IMG/VR virus record: IMGVR_UViG_3300029286_002355
Coordinates: 62,001-126,000 of that record
From: a virus
Direction: 5' to 3' (one strand)
Length of the DNA: 64,000 nt
Under the pieces are notes generated by a model. The model did no database searches, was not told where the DNA came from, and saw only the letters and a program-made list of their open reading frames with translations. The translations under genes were made by a program, and so were the position numbers. Shown here piece after piece: positions 1-8,702 of this stretch (positions are counted from its first letter, which is position 1; each line of letters begins with the position of its first letter).

Positions 1-151
1 TAAGTTTCTCAATGTCTGTTCGCTCTAGTATCCCGATAAGAAATTTCAGTTCATCCTTATTTTTACATAACACTTTAATATCGGCCAATATAACAGGAGA
101 AAAATCGTTGCTTCGATACAAATTTTCTATACTACTAATTTTCGCTTCCAT
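1..151 (-). CDS. Hypothetical protein, N-terminal part (runs off left edge)
   Basis: Fifty codons are visible, starting at an ATG at 151 preceded by a GGAG ribosome-binding site five bases upstream; the frame stays open to position 1. The peptide begins MEAKISSIENLYRSND and is charged and soluble-looking, with no motif I recognise. The start overlaps the 3' end of the phosphoesterase gene by 17 bases, so the two are probably co-transcribed. Function unknown; only the N-terminus lies in the window. Confidence 0.6.
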   Translation of the reverse strand, partial: MEAKISSIENLYRSNDFSPVILADIKVLCKNKDELKFLIGILERTDIEKL

Positions 152-752
152 CTTTCTCCGAAAATATATCAGGTTTTGAATTCATGTGATCTATTATTTC
201 TTTCCAAGACCAAGGGAAAAATCTCTTATGGGTTTCAGTTTCCATGTCCACTCCTACATCCGTTGATTTATGAAGATCAGGAAGATTTGAATGAGAGTGT
301 CCATATAAATGTATGCTGCCCTTAAATGCACTGGGCCAGCTTCTAAGAGCATAATGTCCCACAAAAACTCTTTGGCCTTCTATTTCCAACATTTTGTAAA
401 TAGAAAAAGTAGGATCTTGAATAGCTAATTCTCCACCCATTATCTGCAATTTACCGGACTTAATCATATCCCTTAACAAACCCCTTGCGTAAGCCTGTCG
501 TAGAGGTTTGTCGTGATTGCCCAAAAAAATTGTATGTTTACCGTTTAGTTGTTTAAGGAAATCGGCAACATAAAAAGGCGAACATTTATAGCCGACATCT
601 CCAAGATTAGTAGTTTCATCGGCATCGGTAACAATTGAATTGTGATTAGAAACAATCGTTTTGTCTTGATCCTGAATATACTTAAATGGTCTATTGCATA
701 GGAAAAGAATATTCGAATGACCGGCGTGATAATCTGAAGTAAAATAGTGCAT
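135..752 (-). CDS. Calcineurin-like metallophosphoesterase
   Basis: This 205-residue protein carries the dinuclear-metal phosphoesterase signature: SDYHAGH at the N-terminus (D-x-H), LGDVG near residue 50, GNHD near residue 80, and two later histidine blocks, VGHYAL and YGHSH. Such enzymes hydrolyse phosphomono- or phosphodiesters using Mn or Fe, and small stand-alone versions are frequent in phages, where they may act on nucleotides or on nucleic-acid ends. The substrate cannot be read from sequence. It lies two bases downstream of the SIS-domain isomerase gene in the same direction, so the two are probably one transcription unit. The family call is firm, the biological role is not. Confidence 0.88.
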   Translation of the reverse strand: MHYFTSDYHAGHSNILFLCNRPFKYIQDQDKTIVSNHNSIVTDADETTNLGDVGYKCSPFYVADFLKQLNGKHTIFLGNHDKPLRQAYARGLLRDMIKSGKLQIMGGELAIQDPTFSIYKMLEIEGQRVFVGHYALRSWPSAFKGSIHLYGHSHSNLPDLHKSTDVGVDMETETHKRFFPWSWKEIIDHMNSKPDIFSEKDGSEN

Positions 753-754
753 AT

Positions 755-1378
755 TTAATAAAGTTTCCCATCTTTTCTAGCTAATTGGCCCAGATACCCT
801 GAATGGTGATATTTTCCATATTCTTCTCTTGTTAGCCCTTTCTCTTCTGATGCAATAAGAGCTAAGGCATCGGTTAAGCACTGTATAACCAAAATAGAAG
901 TTGTTGGGGCAAGTTTAAGTTCCCCTGCTTCTTCAATTTCTCCCATATCAATTACAAAATCAGCTTTTTCTCTTACAGGGCTATCGGGATGAGAAGTTAT
1001 ACCAATAATATATTTAACATTAACATTTCTAGCCAAATCCATTATCTCCATGACTTCTCTTGTTTTACCCGAAGTAGAAGCCACAAATAGAATATCTTTA
1101 GATCCAACAAGTCCTAGATCACCATGAGAAGCTTCGCCGGGGTGGAGATAACAAGAAGGCATACCCAACGAACAAAGGGTAGAAGAAAACTTTTGCATGG
1201 CTATACCGGCTTTTCCCATGCCTGTGGTAATTATTTTTCCCTTGCAAGTTTTAAGGAGATCAACAACCCTAAGAAAATTATTGTCGGCACTTAAACGTTC
1301 TATGGTTGCTGAAAACTGTTTAAATATTTGATTTGCCTTTTTGATTCTTTCGTTGCTTTTTCTTTTCATTTTTTGCAT
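755..1378 (-). CDS. SIS-domain sugar-phosphate isomerase, KdsD/GutQ-like
   Basis: The 207 residues match the SIS domain of arabinose-5-phosphate isomerases (KdsD/GutQ/KpsF): TGMGKAGIAMQKFSSTL, then HPGEASHGDLGLV, STSGKTREVM and LAPTTS, ending with the family's SHPGG-like region (here YHHSGYLG). The two CBS domains of full-length KdsD are missing, so only the catalytic sugar-phosphate fold remains. KdsD makes the precursor of Kdo, a core sugar of lipopolysaccharide; a phage copy could support surface-sugar remodelling, but the substrate is inferred. The start at 1378 (or 1369) overlaps the end of the upstream hypothetical gene by about 50-60 bases. Confidence 0.85.
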   Translation of the reverse strand: MQKMKRKSNERIKKANQIFKQFSATIERLSADNNFLRVVDLLKTCKGKIITTGMGKAGIAMQKFSSTLCSLGMPSCYLHPGEASHGDLGLVGSKDILFVASTSGKTREVMEIMDLARNVNVKYIIGITSHPDSPVREKADFVIDMGEIEEAGELKLAPTTSILVIQCLTDALALIASEEKGLTREEYGKYHHSGYLGQLARKDGKLY

Positions 1379-1883
1379 CCTTTGTCTCTTTCAAGTCTTT
1401 TGATCGCTCTGGGTTTTCTATTGATTGCGAATTTGGCGTAGCGGGGATAAAGAATGGCCCTCTTATAACAACATCGGAAGAATCGGAAGAATCGGATTGA
1501 TTTTTTTCCACAATATCTTCCATTATCTTATGCAAAATGTCCTGAATAGCATTTGGGTATTGGGAGCTTTTAGAACTATCTTTTTCTACTTGACTATTCT
1601 TAAGTACCAACTCCAACGATTCATCAAAAGACTTGTTCTTATTTTCATGTGGGATGGGGCCATTTCGCATAATAACTAATTGTTGAAGTTCTTCGATAGT
1701 ACATTCTCCATTTTGAATCATCCGCTTGAAAAAGTTAAATTTTTGAGCTATAGCTTTTTGAATAGATACAGCTTCGTCTATATCACCGGGGACAAAAGCA
1801 AGTCCACTGGTCGCTTCGTAGTTTGCCAACTGGAATAGAAGTTGATCCATCATCATTACTTCTCTTAGTGAATATCTTCTCAT
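1320..1883 (-). CDS. Hypothetical protein with Ser/Asp and Lys-rich C-terminus
   Basis: I do not recognise this 187-residue protein. The first 80 residues look globular and helical; the middle carries a low-complexity SDSSDSSD stretch encoded by a short tandem DNA repeat near 1480-1500; the C-terminus is strongly basic (KNEKKKQRKNQK), suggesting a nucleic-acid contact or a disordered tail. The start could be the ATG at 1883 or one of three ATGs about 30 bases downstream. It overlaps the isomerase gene downstream and has no obvious promoter of its own. Confidence 0.6.
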   Translation of the reverse strand: MRRYSLREVMMMDQLLFQLANYEATSGLAFVPGDIDEAVSIQKAIAQKFNFFKRMIQNGECTIEELQQLVIMRNGPIPHENKNKSFDESLELVLKNSQVEKDSSKSSQYPNAIQDILHKIMEDIVEKNQSDSSDSSDVVIRGPFFIPATPNSQSIENPERSKDLKETKDAKNEKKKQRKNQKGKSNI

Positions 1884-1953
1884 ATTTTGTTACTTCTTAA
1901 TTTGGCTGTCTTTCCCCTAGTTTTTTTTCAATATATTTAGAATCTCGAATAAT

Positions 1954-2232
1954 TTAAATCGGCACATTTTCGGAATATGCAGCACCGTTGGGAATATGCA
2001 TCCATCGTTTAACATATTTATCAGGGAAAGGCGGCAGAGTTGTAGTAGGAATTGTATCCCATTCTCTTTTTTCGTAGTTAAACTGGCCACAAAAAAATCC
2101 CGCTACATTTGCGTTTGGCGGTTTAGTTTCAAAAAATACCAAGACGGAATAAGGACTACTATTATCAATTAAAGGTGGTTTTGCCACCCAATTATCAAAC
2201 CATACTTCGTTATCTGTTTTCCCATTAATCAT
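1954..2232 (-). CDS. Small DUF551-like phage protein
   Basis: This 92-residue protein ends in a YVKRWMHIP block and contains a central SPYSVLVFFETKPP strand. This resembles the DUF551 family common in phages and prophages, which has a VLV strand followed by a terminal 'THWMPLP' block. The family has no known biochemical role. The gene lies 15 bases downstream of the exonuclease gene on the same strand and is probably translated from the same message. Confidence 0.55.
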   Translation of the reverse strand: MINGKTDNEVWFDNWVAKPPLIDNSSPYSVLVFFETKPPNANVAGFFCGQFNYEKREWDTIPTTTLPPFPDKYVKRWMHIPNGAAYSENVPI

Positions 2233-2246
2233 TGTGCTCCTTTAAA

Positions 2247-3425
2247 TTAAGGCTTTCCAAGACTACTAATCGCTCCCATTTCATCAATTTCTACAATGTC
2301 TTCTGGGAGTATTTCTCTACCATTAGGATCTCTTTCATAACCAAATACGTCAATATCATTATACAAGGAATGAATATCGTAATATTCAAGATACTCCACT
2401 AATTTCTTCTTGTCAAAAACTTCTGGTTCTATAGGCGGTAAAGACTCAATGTAATCCATCTTCTTCAAGCTATAAGCCAATTTAATTCGTTTTTGGAACA
2501 TAAGAGCCATAAGTGTTGTTTTCGGCATTTTAACTTCTCCCCTTTCAAAAGCCATGGCAACCCCGGTATAAGGCATATCAAAAGTAATGTCGGGGTATTT
2601 TAATCTTGATTTCTCGTTTGTTGGATCTGATCTGATTGCCTTAAAATCATCGAACACTTTTCTAGCATCTGGCAATCTTGCGTTTTCTGGAAGTTTCTCG
2701 TTTTCGCATATATCCATGTATTTTTTTCTTAACTCCCCAAACTCTTTCTCGTAAGCTGCAATAACTTTTTCCCAACTGCCATATTTCTTGATTTCTTTTA
2801 CGGCTGTCTTTTCGCCCCATCCCGGAACGCCAAAGATATTGTCACCATCGTCTCCCATTAGTGCGCCAACATCTATCCATTGACTCGATTGAATTCCATA
2901 TTCTGCGGCAAGGCTTTTTTCTGTTACTTCTTTTTGCTTCATGGCATCATAAATGGATACATTCTTGTCCAATAGCTGTCGGTAATCTTTATCGCTAGTG
3001 ATGCAAATAATTTCATTGTCATTTTTCAAAATTTTACAATAACTGGCTATGACATCATCAGCCTCAAATTCTGGCAATCGTATCTGTGGAATTCCTGTTG
3101 CCCCTATGCCTCTTTGTAAATAAGGAGACTGAGCATAAAAATCTAGTAAGGGCTTTGGTTGAGGCCCTTTCTTTCTATTCTCCTTATATCCTTCGGGAAC
3201 AACACCATTGGAAACGGCTTCAAGAGATTCTTTCATTCGTCTAGCTGATTTGCCATCCCATACCATTAAAAATTGCCAATCGCTGAATTTTTTCTCCAAG
3301 AGAATAAGACTTTGAAGAACCCCGAAATGAACTCCAGTGGGTATTCCATTTGTACTCGTCAACTGCTCGTTAGCAAATGAACATCGGCAAGCTAAATTGC
3401 TTCCATCTATAAGTAAATATTTCAT
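2247..3425 (-). CDS. 5'-3' exonuclease (FEN/PolA N-terminal nuclease family)
   Basis: The 392 residues match the flap-endonuclease/5'-3' exonuclease family: LLIDGSNLACR at the start, WDGKSARR near residue 56, the metal-binding EFEADDVIAS block, TSDKDYRQLL, and the helix-hairpin-helix region GALMGDDGDNIFGVPGWGEKTA. These enzymes remove RNA primers and 5' flaps during lagging-strand synthesis, as T4 RNase H and PolA do. About 100 extra C-terminal residues are not part of the core fold. The last residues (GAISSLGKP) loosely resemble the GSLEL tails of three proteins at 35-40 kb. Upstream is a CTGTATAATATCTCT promoter-like element, and an AAGG sequence precedes the ATG. Confidence 0.9.
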   Translation of the reverse strand: MKYLLIDGSNLACRCSFANEQLTSTNGIPTGVHFGVLQSLILLEKKFSDWQFLMVWDGKSARRMKESLEAVSNGVVPEGYKENRKKGPQPKPLLDFYAQSPYLQRGIGATGIPQIRLPEFEADDVIASYCKILKNDNEIICITSDKDYRQLLDKNVSIYDAMKQKEVTEKSLAAEYGIQSSQWIDVGALMGDDGDNIFGVPGWGEKTAVKEIKKYGSWEKVIAAYEKEFGELRKKYMDICENEKLPENARLPDARKVFDDFKAIRSDPTNEKSRLKYPDITFDMPYTGVAMAFERGEVKMPKTTLMALMFQKRIKLAYSLKKMDYIESLPPIEPEVFDKKKLVEYLEYYDIHSLYNDIDVFGYERDPNGREILPEDIVEIDEMGAISSLGKP

Positions 3426-3446
3426 TATTCCATTCCTTTGTTATTT

Positions 3447-3461
3447 AGAGATATTATACAG
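3447..3461 (-). promoter_or_regulatory. Promoter-like motif CTGTATAATATCTCT
   Basis: One of six near-identical copies of this element in the window. It contains a perfect -10 hexamer TATAAT without a convincing -35 box. It overlaps the stop codon of the upstream gene (3454-4386) and sits about 30 bases before the exonuclease ATG, which it probably drives. Confidence 0.55.
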
Positions 3462-4386
3462 TTTTTGCCCAATGATGAATGGCTTCTTTTATTCTTTTAT
3501 CTAACCCCGCTAATTTGCATTCAATCCAAAGCTCTTCTAACCTTTTCACATCCCCTTTGTTATTGTATGTCCATTGTCTTGATTTTAAATAGGGGATTCG
3601 TCGTCTAGAAATCATTTTCCCTGTGTAAACGTTCCATAAAATAGCGGCGTAAAAATCAGCCTTATATGCATCAGGTAGATTCGTCCATGGCTTATATGAT
3701 TCGGGCATTAAATAGCTTAATAACGCAGGCCATATAGGAGAAATGTAGATGCCTTTTTCGCAGTTGATTTCGATAGGAATAGACCATTGCACGAAATAAG
3801 GAATTACAGCATAATCATAATAAATATATGCTTCTCCATCAATGTATCTTTGTTGACCTGTGGCTAAAACTCCCGCCATAAAGGAAATAGAATCCCTTGA
3901 ATAAGGAAGGTATAACGATGGAACGTGAGACCAAATATATCTATTTTCACCATATTTTTTGAGACTTTTTTTAACAATGATTTTGCCAGAGAACGGAGAA
4001 TCGCTAATAGTATTGGCTAAGTTCGTATTTCCAGACCATTTGAAAGCGGGGAAATGGGTTTTAAACCACGACACTTTACCGGCAGTAGTAAGTCCGGCAA
4101 CAAAATCTCCATTCCATATGCTTGCATTAATTTTAATGTGATTTCTTATATACCACTTGATATACGGTACAGGAGCATTACGAATAACAGTTTTGACAGA
4201 AGGGGGTGGAATTCCTTCAATACCGTCTAGATCCCACATTTGGCTAAGAATATCGTTGGTAAGTCCTTTTCGTCCTTTGAAAAGAAATATTTTTGACGCA
4301 ATTTCACAATATTTGATACGAAGTCTATTGGCTATATTTCTTGTATTATCGATTAAATAATAGGGTTTGGGTGTTAAGGAGATCAT
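3454..4386 (-). CDS. Hypothetical protein, possibly degenerate LAGLIDADG-like
   Basis: The 310-residue protein is rich in aromatic residues (many Trp and Tyr) and basic. Near the middle, FMAGVLATGQ recalls the FLAGFLDGDG helix of LAGLIDADG homing endonucleases and is followed by a strand-rich stretch (IPYFVQWSIPIEI) as in that fold, but the catalytic acidic residues are absent. It may be a decayed or repurposed homing endonuclease, or an unrelated family; I cannot decide. Its ATG overlaps the stop of the SLOG gene (ATGA). Confidence 0.5.
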   Translation of the reverse strand: MISLTPKPYYLIDNTRNIANRLRIKYCEIASKIFLFKGRKGLTNDILSQMWDLDGIEGIPPPSVKTVIRNAPVPYIKWYIRNHIKINASIWNGDFVAGLTTAGKVSWFKTHFPAFKWSGNTNLANTISDSPFSGKIIVKKSLKKYGENRYIWSHVPSLYLPYSRDSISFMAGVLATGQQRYIDGEAYIYYDYAVIPYFVQWSIPIEINCEKGIYISPIWPALLSYLMPESYKPWTNLPDAYKADFYAAILWNVYTGKMISRRRIPYLKSRQWTYNNKGDVKRLEELWIECKLAGLDKRIKEAIHHWAKTV

Positions 4387-4826
4387 AAGGGTTCTTGAAG
4401 CGGATCGTATTCTGATAAAGAAGGTTGGGTAACTTGGGGAACTAATATTATTTTTTTCCCCATTGCTATTGCTTTTTTTATGGTATCTTCGGTTCCACCT
4501 TTGCGATCAGAGGCTACTACGGCAATTAAAACATCGGAATCTTTAGCAATTAGAGTGTTTCTAGCGAAGTTGATTTCAGCATAAGCCCATCTAGGATTCT
4601 GTTTTAGTTTTACGGGATCAAGCTTAGATTTGTCGGGATAGTGGATTATTTTTTGGGTATGGTATTCTTCTATAAAGATTTTTGCAAACCTATCGCCACC
4701 CTTGGGACAGCCTCCGGAAACAATAATATCGCCCTCTTCGTAAATCTCCAAAAAGATTTTTCTACAGGCGTCTAGGTCTTCTTTTGTATCTCTTCTTCTA
4801 GATCCCACTATACCTATATTTTTCAT
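4383..4826 (-). CDS. SLOG / DUF2493-like nucleotide-binding protein
   Basis: About 148 residues with a Rossmann-like SLOG fold: IGIVGSRR at the start, a VSGGCPKGGDRFA phosphate-binding loop near residue 40, and a KGGTEDTIKKA block at the C-terminal half. DUF2493/SLOG proteins bind nucleotides or nucleotide-derived signals and are frequent in phages and conflict systems; the ligand is unknown. I place the start at the ATG at 4826. A TATAAT box lies six bases upstream of it, so an independent transcript would be almost leaderless; otherwise it is read through from the AAA+ gene ending at 4845. Confidence 0.75.
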   Translation of the reverse strand: MKNIGIVGSRRRDTKEDLDACRKIFLEIYEEGDIIVSGGCPKGGDRFAKIFIEEYHTQKIIHYPDKSKLDPVKLKQNPRWAYAEINFARNTLIAKDSDVLIAVVASDRKGGTEDTIKKAIAMGKKIILVPQVTQPSLSEYDPLQEPL

Positions 4827-4839
4827 ACCATTATTATAC
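4827..4839 (-). promoter_or_regulatory. Candidate -10 box TATAAT directly before the SLOG start
   Basis: The minus strand reads GTATAATAATGGTATG, placing TATAAT six bases before the ATG at 4826. Transcription started here would give a message with almost no leader. No clear -35 box is visible, so this is tentative. Confidence 0.35.
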
Positions 4840-4844
4840 AAAAC

Positions 4845-6589
4845 CTAGCTAAATTGCAGCTTTTGCTTAAGGTCAAGGTAGTCCTGATTTAATATTTCTC
4901 TAGAATAGTTTTTATAATGTTCAGGAAGATAACGCCTATCGGAACAAGCTAATACCGCTGCTAATTCTTGTAGCCGTAGAAGCATGGGGTCAAGAGGATC
5001 AATGAACGAATCCACCGCCTCTTCAAAATCATTTGCTGTAACATTATCGTCTCGTTTAGCTATAACCGCCTTCTCTTTGGCCCGAATAACAATAGCTTCA
5101 ACATCACTCCCTGTTAAGCTACACTCTCCCATTTTCCTGTTGATCGAATTTCTTGTTTCATCTGTCAAAACAATAGCATTAGTTTTACAGACAGTTTCAA
5201 AAAGATCCATAACCTCTCCAGAATTTTGACTGGGGAAAAGAGGAATACAGAGGCCGAATCTTCCTTGACGTTTCATATCAATGGAAAGAAGATCGGGGCG
5301 AGATGTCATAGCTATCCAAAGTTCTCTTCCACGCAACGAAGTATCTCCAATGTAAGCTGCAATAGAAGAGAAAACTCTGGATGACACCCCGCTATCACCA
5401 GAAGCATTTCTGTTTCCCAAAGCCGCATCCGCTTCGTCAATAACAACGATAATAGGGCCAAGCGATTTAATAGTCATAAGAATTCTGGACAATTGTTTTT
5501 CGGTATCGCCAACCCACTTAGATCTGAAATCTCCCATAATCATAACTGGCAGTCCACATTCGCTAGCAAAACAACTGACCAAGAATGATTTCCCAACACC
5601 CACTCTCCCGGAAGTAAAATTCCTCTTTCTAGAACATTGCCCTTACCATCCTTTATCAGTTGGGCAATTTCACGCAATCTAGCTTTTGCCGCCGTATGGG
5701 TAGCAACATTTTCCAAACTGATACCTCTTTTAGGTTCCATAAATTGAACTAGTCCTTGGCAATACTCTTCGATCAATACCTTTTTCCGTTGAGAAAGATA
5801 CTTCCAATCTATTCTTATATTGTTATGAATGGCTTCCCCAAGAAGATGTTGGATTCGGACAAGATTTAAACCCGATGCCCTGCTAGCGAGTTGTTTGATG
5901 TCAAAATCGCAAAACTGTGACAATTGAGATTCTCCCAATAAGCCACTCATCCAAGTTGAATCGGAAAGGAAAGCCTCTCTTTCTTCGCCTGTGGGGAGTG
6001 GGATATTAACTTGGGCGAAATATGGATTGCGAACAATATCTGATTGAAGCTCAGAAATACTTTCCGTCAACAGAAATATTCCGATATCTGAATTACGCAT
6101 TTCTGGAGAGATGCCCCATTTTAGCATCGAAACGGTTGCCATTCTTTCTTCTTGACTCATGCCTCCACCCGACTCAGGAATAATTTTTTCAGCAAAGTCA
6201 ATGATTAGAGTGACTCCTTTCTTTTCATCGGTTGCCTTCATGAAAAATCTACGGAGGAGAGGGACAAGCTTCAAAAATTCTTTGGGAAGATTATTTTGAT
6301 AATTCGTCTTTTCTGTTTGATCGTAAATCTCAAGCCATTTGAAAAAGTCTGCCTGCATTATTTTTGACCCAAAGGTTAATCCATCACTAATGTCGTAATA
6401 GAGCAAATAGGGTCTGTCCTTGAATATCCGATTGGCAAGGAATGACTTCAAGGAAACATATTTGGTTCTTTCAAACGAGTTTTGAACCGGGAAAACATCA
6501 AATATATTACCGTATAGAACAAAGACAGAATAGGTTTGACTATTCCATTTTCGAACCAGCTCTGTTAGCCAAGAAGTGTTATCGTTCAT
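4845..6589 (-). CDS. Ycf46/Vps4-like AAA+ ATPase, frame broken at the Walker A motif
   Basis: Two overlapping frames (5540-6589 and 4845-5603) together encode one AAA+ ATPase of about 580 residues. The N-terminal 300 residues resemble the degenerate first AAA domain of Ycf46-like proteins (LLTESISELQSDI followed by IPLPTGEERE). The C-terminal part is a classical AAA module: Walker A SGRVGVGKSF, Walker B IIVVIDEADA, and a second region of homology ending in MKRQGRFG. The frames join if one base is missing in the GGG run at 5607-5609: GILLPG in the first frame continues as RVGVGKS in the -1 frame. This is a mutation, an assembly error or programmed frameshifting. The ATG at 6589 has a GGAG seven bases upstream. 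With PspA at 11451-12218 it recalls the Vps4/ESCRT-III pairing. Confidence 0.75.
5600..5615 (-). other. Frameshift site inside the AAA+ ATPase gene
   Basis: The minus strand reads CTT CCG GGA GAG TGG in the upstream frame. Moving to the -1 frame after GGA gives AGA GTG GGT GTT GGG AAA, which restores the P-loop RVGVGK. A fourth G in the GGG run at 5607-5609 would join both halves in one frame. The break falls exactly between the GILLPG strand and the P-loop, so the missing base, not the gene model, is the simplest explanation. Confidence 0.7.
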
Positions 6590-7559
6590 ATGAATTCTCC
6601 AACGACGATTTTCTAATTTTCCTTGGATCTTTGGTTTCATAAGGTACTGCATTAACACTTTCTGTTTCACCAAACCCAATACGAGTTGTATTCAGTTGTG
6701 GCATATCTCCCACAACATCCTTGAAATCATTCAACTCCGAAAGCCACTTATTGGTACTTTCCAGATGAGATACGCTGGCATCAATTCGACTAGTTAAGGC
6801 ATCTGCATTACGGGTAGCAATAGCATCGGCCCGAATAAGTTTGACCTGTTGGGCTAGTCTTGCTTGTTCAGATATTACTATATCAATATTGTTTTTGCCT
6901 TGATCAACTCGCTCTAATCTCTTTTCTAATACGTCCAATCTTTCGGTATAGGAGTTAAGAAGTCTTTCCTTTGAACTGATAACCATAGCCGAACCATTTT
7001 TGGTATCCTTACGAGCATTGTCCAATTCTTTTCCAATGCTACTGATCTTTTCTTCAACCTCTTTTATTTCGGTGGGCAAATTATCTTGTCTTTCCGACTC
7101 AATAAAAACCTCTAGGGATTGCTCAATACACAGAAGTTTAAGATATGTCCAAATAAGCTCGTCAATTTTAATCAATCGTGTATTCATTGCTGTATCTTGA
7201 TCGGAAACAGAATCCATTGTAGCTTTTTCAATATCTTTGCCCACCTTTACCAATTCATTGTATTGCTGTTTGCGTGAATTACCAAGACTGGAATAATATC
7301 GGTCTCTTTTTATTTTGAACGCTTCTACTTGCCGTTGTTCTTCTTGTCTTTTGATTTCTGCATATTTTTCTTCCATCTTCTTTTTGAACCAAGGGGAATC
7401 GTGAAGAAACATAAAGCTCAACCCGTAAGCAACTCCGAATAGCAGAAAAATAAAGAAGTTTGCAGAAAGGAAGCCGAATCCAAGAAGACCCGCTGCCAAT
7501 CCGATATTCAGTTTACTTTTAAGATATTCTTTTGTGTAATCAATTTCGATATTGTCCAT
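6579..7559 (-). CDS. Membrane-anchored coiled-coil protein of the PspA/AAA module
   Basis: The 326-residue protein has two hydrophobic segments near residues 18-50 (GLAAGLLGFGFLSANFF and FIFLLFGVAYGLSFMF), likely a membrane hairpin. A long charged coiled coil rich in Glu, Lys, Gln and Arg follows, from about 60 to 280. I know no specific family. The gene starts the unit driven by the strong promoter at 7585-7613 and overlaps the start of the AAA+ ATPase gene by about 11 bases, so it is probably the ATPase's membrane partner or adaptor. This role is inferred from gene order only. Confidence 0.65.
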   Translation of the reverse strand: MDNIEIDYTKEYLKSKLNIGLAAGLLGFGFLSANFFIFLLFGVAYGLSFMFLHDSPWFKKKMEEKYAEIKRQEEQRQVEAFKIKRDRYYSSLGNSRKQQYNELVKVGKDIEKATMDSVSDQDTAMNTRLIKIDELIWTYLKLLCIEQSLEVFIESERQDNLPTEIKEVEEKISSIGKELDNARKDTKNGSAMVISSKERLLNSYTERLDVLEKRLERVDQGKNNIDIVISEQARLAQQVKLIRADAIATRNADALTSRIDASVSHLESTNKWLSELNDFKDVVGDMPQLNTTRIGFGETESVNAVPYETKDPRKIRKSSLENSYER

Positions 7560-7584
7560 AATCGCCTCTCAATTTATAAAGAAT

Positions 7585-7613
7585 ATCATAATATATTTTC
7601 CGCTAATTGTCAA
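7585..7613 (-). promoter_or_regulatory. Sigma-70 promoter TTGACA-17-TATGAT
   Basis: A near-consensus host-type promoter on the minus strand: TTGACA (7608-7613), a 17-base spacer, and TATGAT (7585-7590). It is followed by a 25-base leader containing GAGAGGCG before the ATG at 7559, and should transcribe the coiled-coil protein and the AAA+ ATPase separately from the ABC genes. Confidence 0.8.
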
Positions 7614-7618
7614 TACAT

Positions 7619-8701
7619 TTATCCTATAAGTTTAAGTAGGGAAACCTCGTCTATATCTTCCCCTCTTTGTTTCTCGGTTTTTTTAGAAGATCGCATGGCT
7701 CTATTTACCCATTCCAATTCTCCCGAAGCGGTTTTACTATTCTCAACTCTATCTTGCAATTCTCTTACCATCTCGAAAAACCACTTCTTTTTCCTCATTT
7801 CTTCAGGAGAGATATCTGGCCGTGGAGCTTTCAAAATCTCAACCAGTCTTCCGGGATTTGCTTCCATTCTGAAAATTCTATCCCCAAGATAAACCGCTTC
7901 ATCCATGGAATGTGTAACAATGATTACTGTCCCTTGAATTTCTTTCCAAAGCTCAACCAAAAGCTCTTGCATCTTCAACCGCATTTTTGGGTCAAGGGCT
8001 CCAAAAGGTTCATCCATCAGAAGGATCTTAGGTTGAAGTATAAGTGTAGCGGCTAAAGAAACTCTCTGCTGCATACCACCCGAAAGTTCTTGCGGGAATT
8101 TATCTTCCGATCCTTCCAAGCCAATCTTTTTAACCCATTCCCTTGCCTTGTCTCTTCTTTCTTTCCGTCCTGTTCCATTCAATTTTAATCCAAAAGATAT
8201 ATTGTCGATTACCGTAAGATGAGGAAGGAGTGAATATTTTTGATCAACAACTCCACGGTCAATTCCTGATCCTGTAATTTCTCCACCTGCAACAAAAGCT
8301 TTTCCAGAAGTAGGAGGAAATTGTGGCTCTAATCCCGCTATGATTCTCAATATGGTTGACTTACCACAACCCGAAGGCCCAACCAAGGCTACCATTTCAC
8401 CCATATTAGGAACATCATGAACTTCAAAAGTAACATCATGAATGGCTATTTTATCGCCAAATTTTTTTGTTACATTTTGAAAAGAAACAATGGGTGCCGC
8501 TTCCAACAAGGCTTTTGGCTGTTTAGAAGCTTCTATTTGTTTTGGGGCTTCTTTGATTTCAATTTTGTGGGTTTCAATAACCTCTTCAATCTTAACTATT
8601 TCATCCTGTTTAATAGCTTCTGCTTTAACAGATGGACTAGGTTCCAATTTAGGAGCTTTGCTAACCCAAAAAGGAGCTAAAATTTGTTTTAGACTTGTCA
8701 T
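7619..8701 (-). CDS. ABC transporter ATP-binding protein (SsuB/TauB/NrtD type)
   Basis: Residues from about 70 onward form an ABC ATPase: Walker A GPSGCGKST, Q-loop region (GVVDQKYSLLPHLT), signature LSGGMQQR, Walker B ILLMDEPFGALD and switch histidine VTHSMDEA. This pattern is typical of the nitrate/taurine/aliphatic sulphonate/pyrimidine-precursor importer group. An unusual N-terminal extension of about 65 residues (acidic and basic, low complexity) precedes the domain. I place the start at the ATG at 8701, one base past the permease stop, with an AGAAAGG upstream. It powers the permease encoded immediately upstream; the substrate is unknown. Importer genes are rare in phages. Confidence 0.9.
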   Translation of the reverse strand: MTSLKQILAPFWVSKAPKLEPSPSVKAEAIKQDEIVKIEEVIETHKIEIKEAPKQIEASKQPKALLEAAPIVSFQNVTKKFGDKIAIHDVTFEVHDVPNMGEMVALVGPSGCGKSTILRIIAGLEPQFPPTSGKAFVAGGEITGSGIDRGVVDQKYSLLPHLTVIDNISFGLKLNGTGRKERRDKAREWVKKIGLEGSEDKFPQELSGGMQQRVSLAATLILQPKILLMDEPFGALDPKMRLKMQELLVELWKEIQGTVIIVTHSMDEAVYLGDRIFRMEANPGRLVEILKAPRPDISPEEMRKKKWFFEMVRELQDRVENSKTASGELEWVNRAMRSSKKTEKQRGEDIDEVSLLKLIG

Positions 8702-8702
8702 G

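Noticed and set aside
1474-1502. Short tandem repeat GAATCGGAA
   Set aside because: It encodes the SDSSDSSD stretch of the hypothetical protein at 1320-1883 and has no spacer structure.
7667-8056. Plus-strand open frame opposite the ABC ATPase
   Set aside because: The opposite strand encodes a complete ABC ATPase with all motifs; the plus-strand frame has no start signal or domain.
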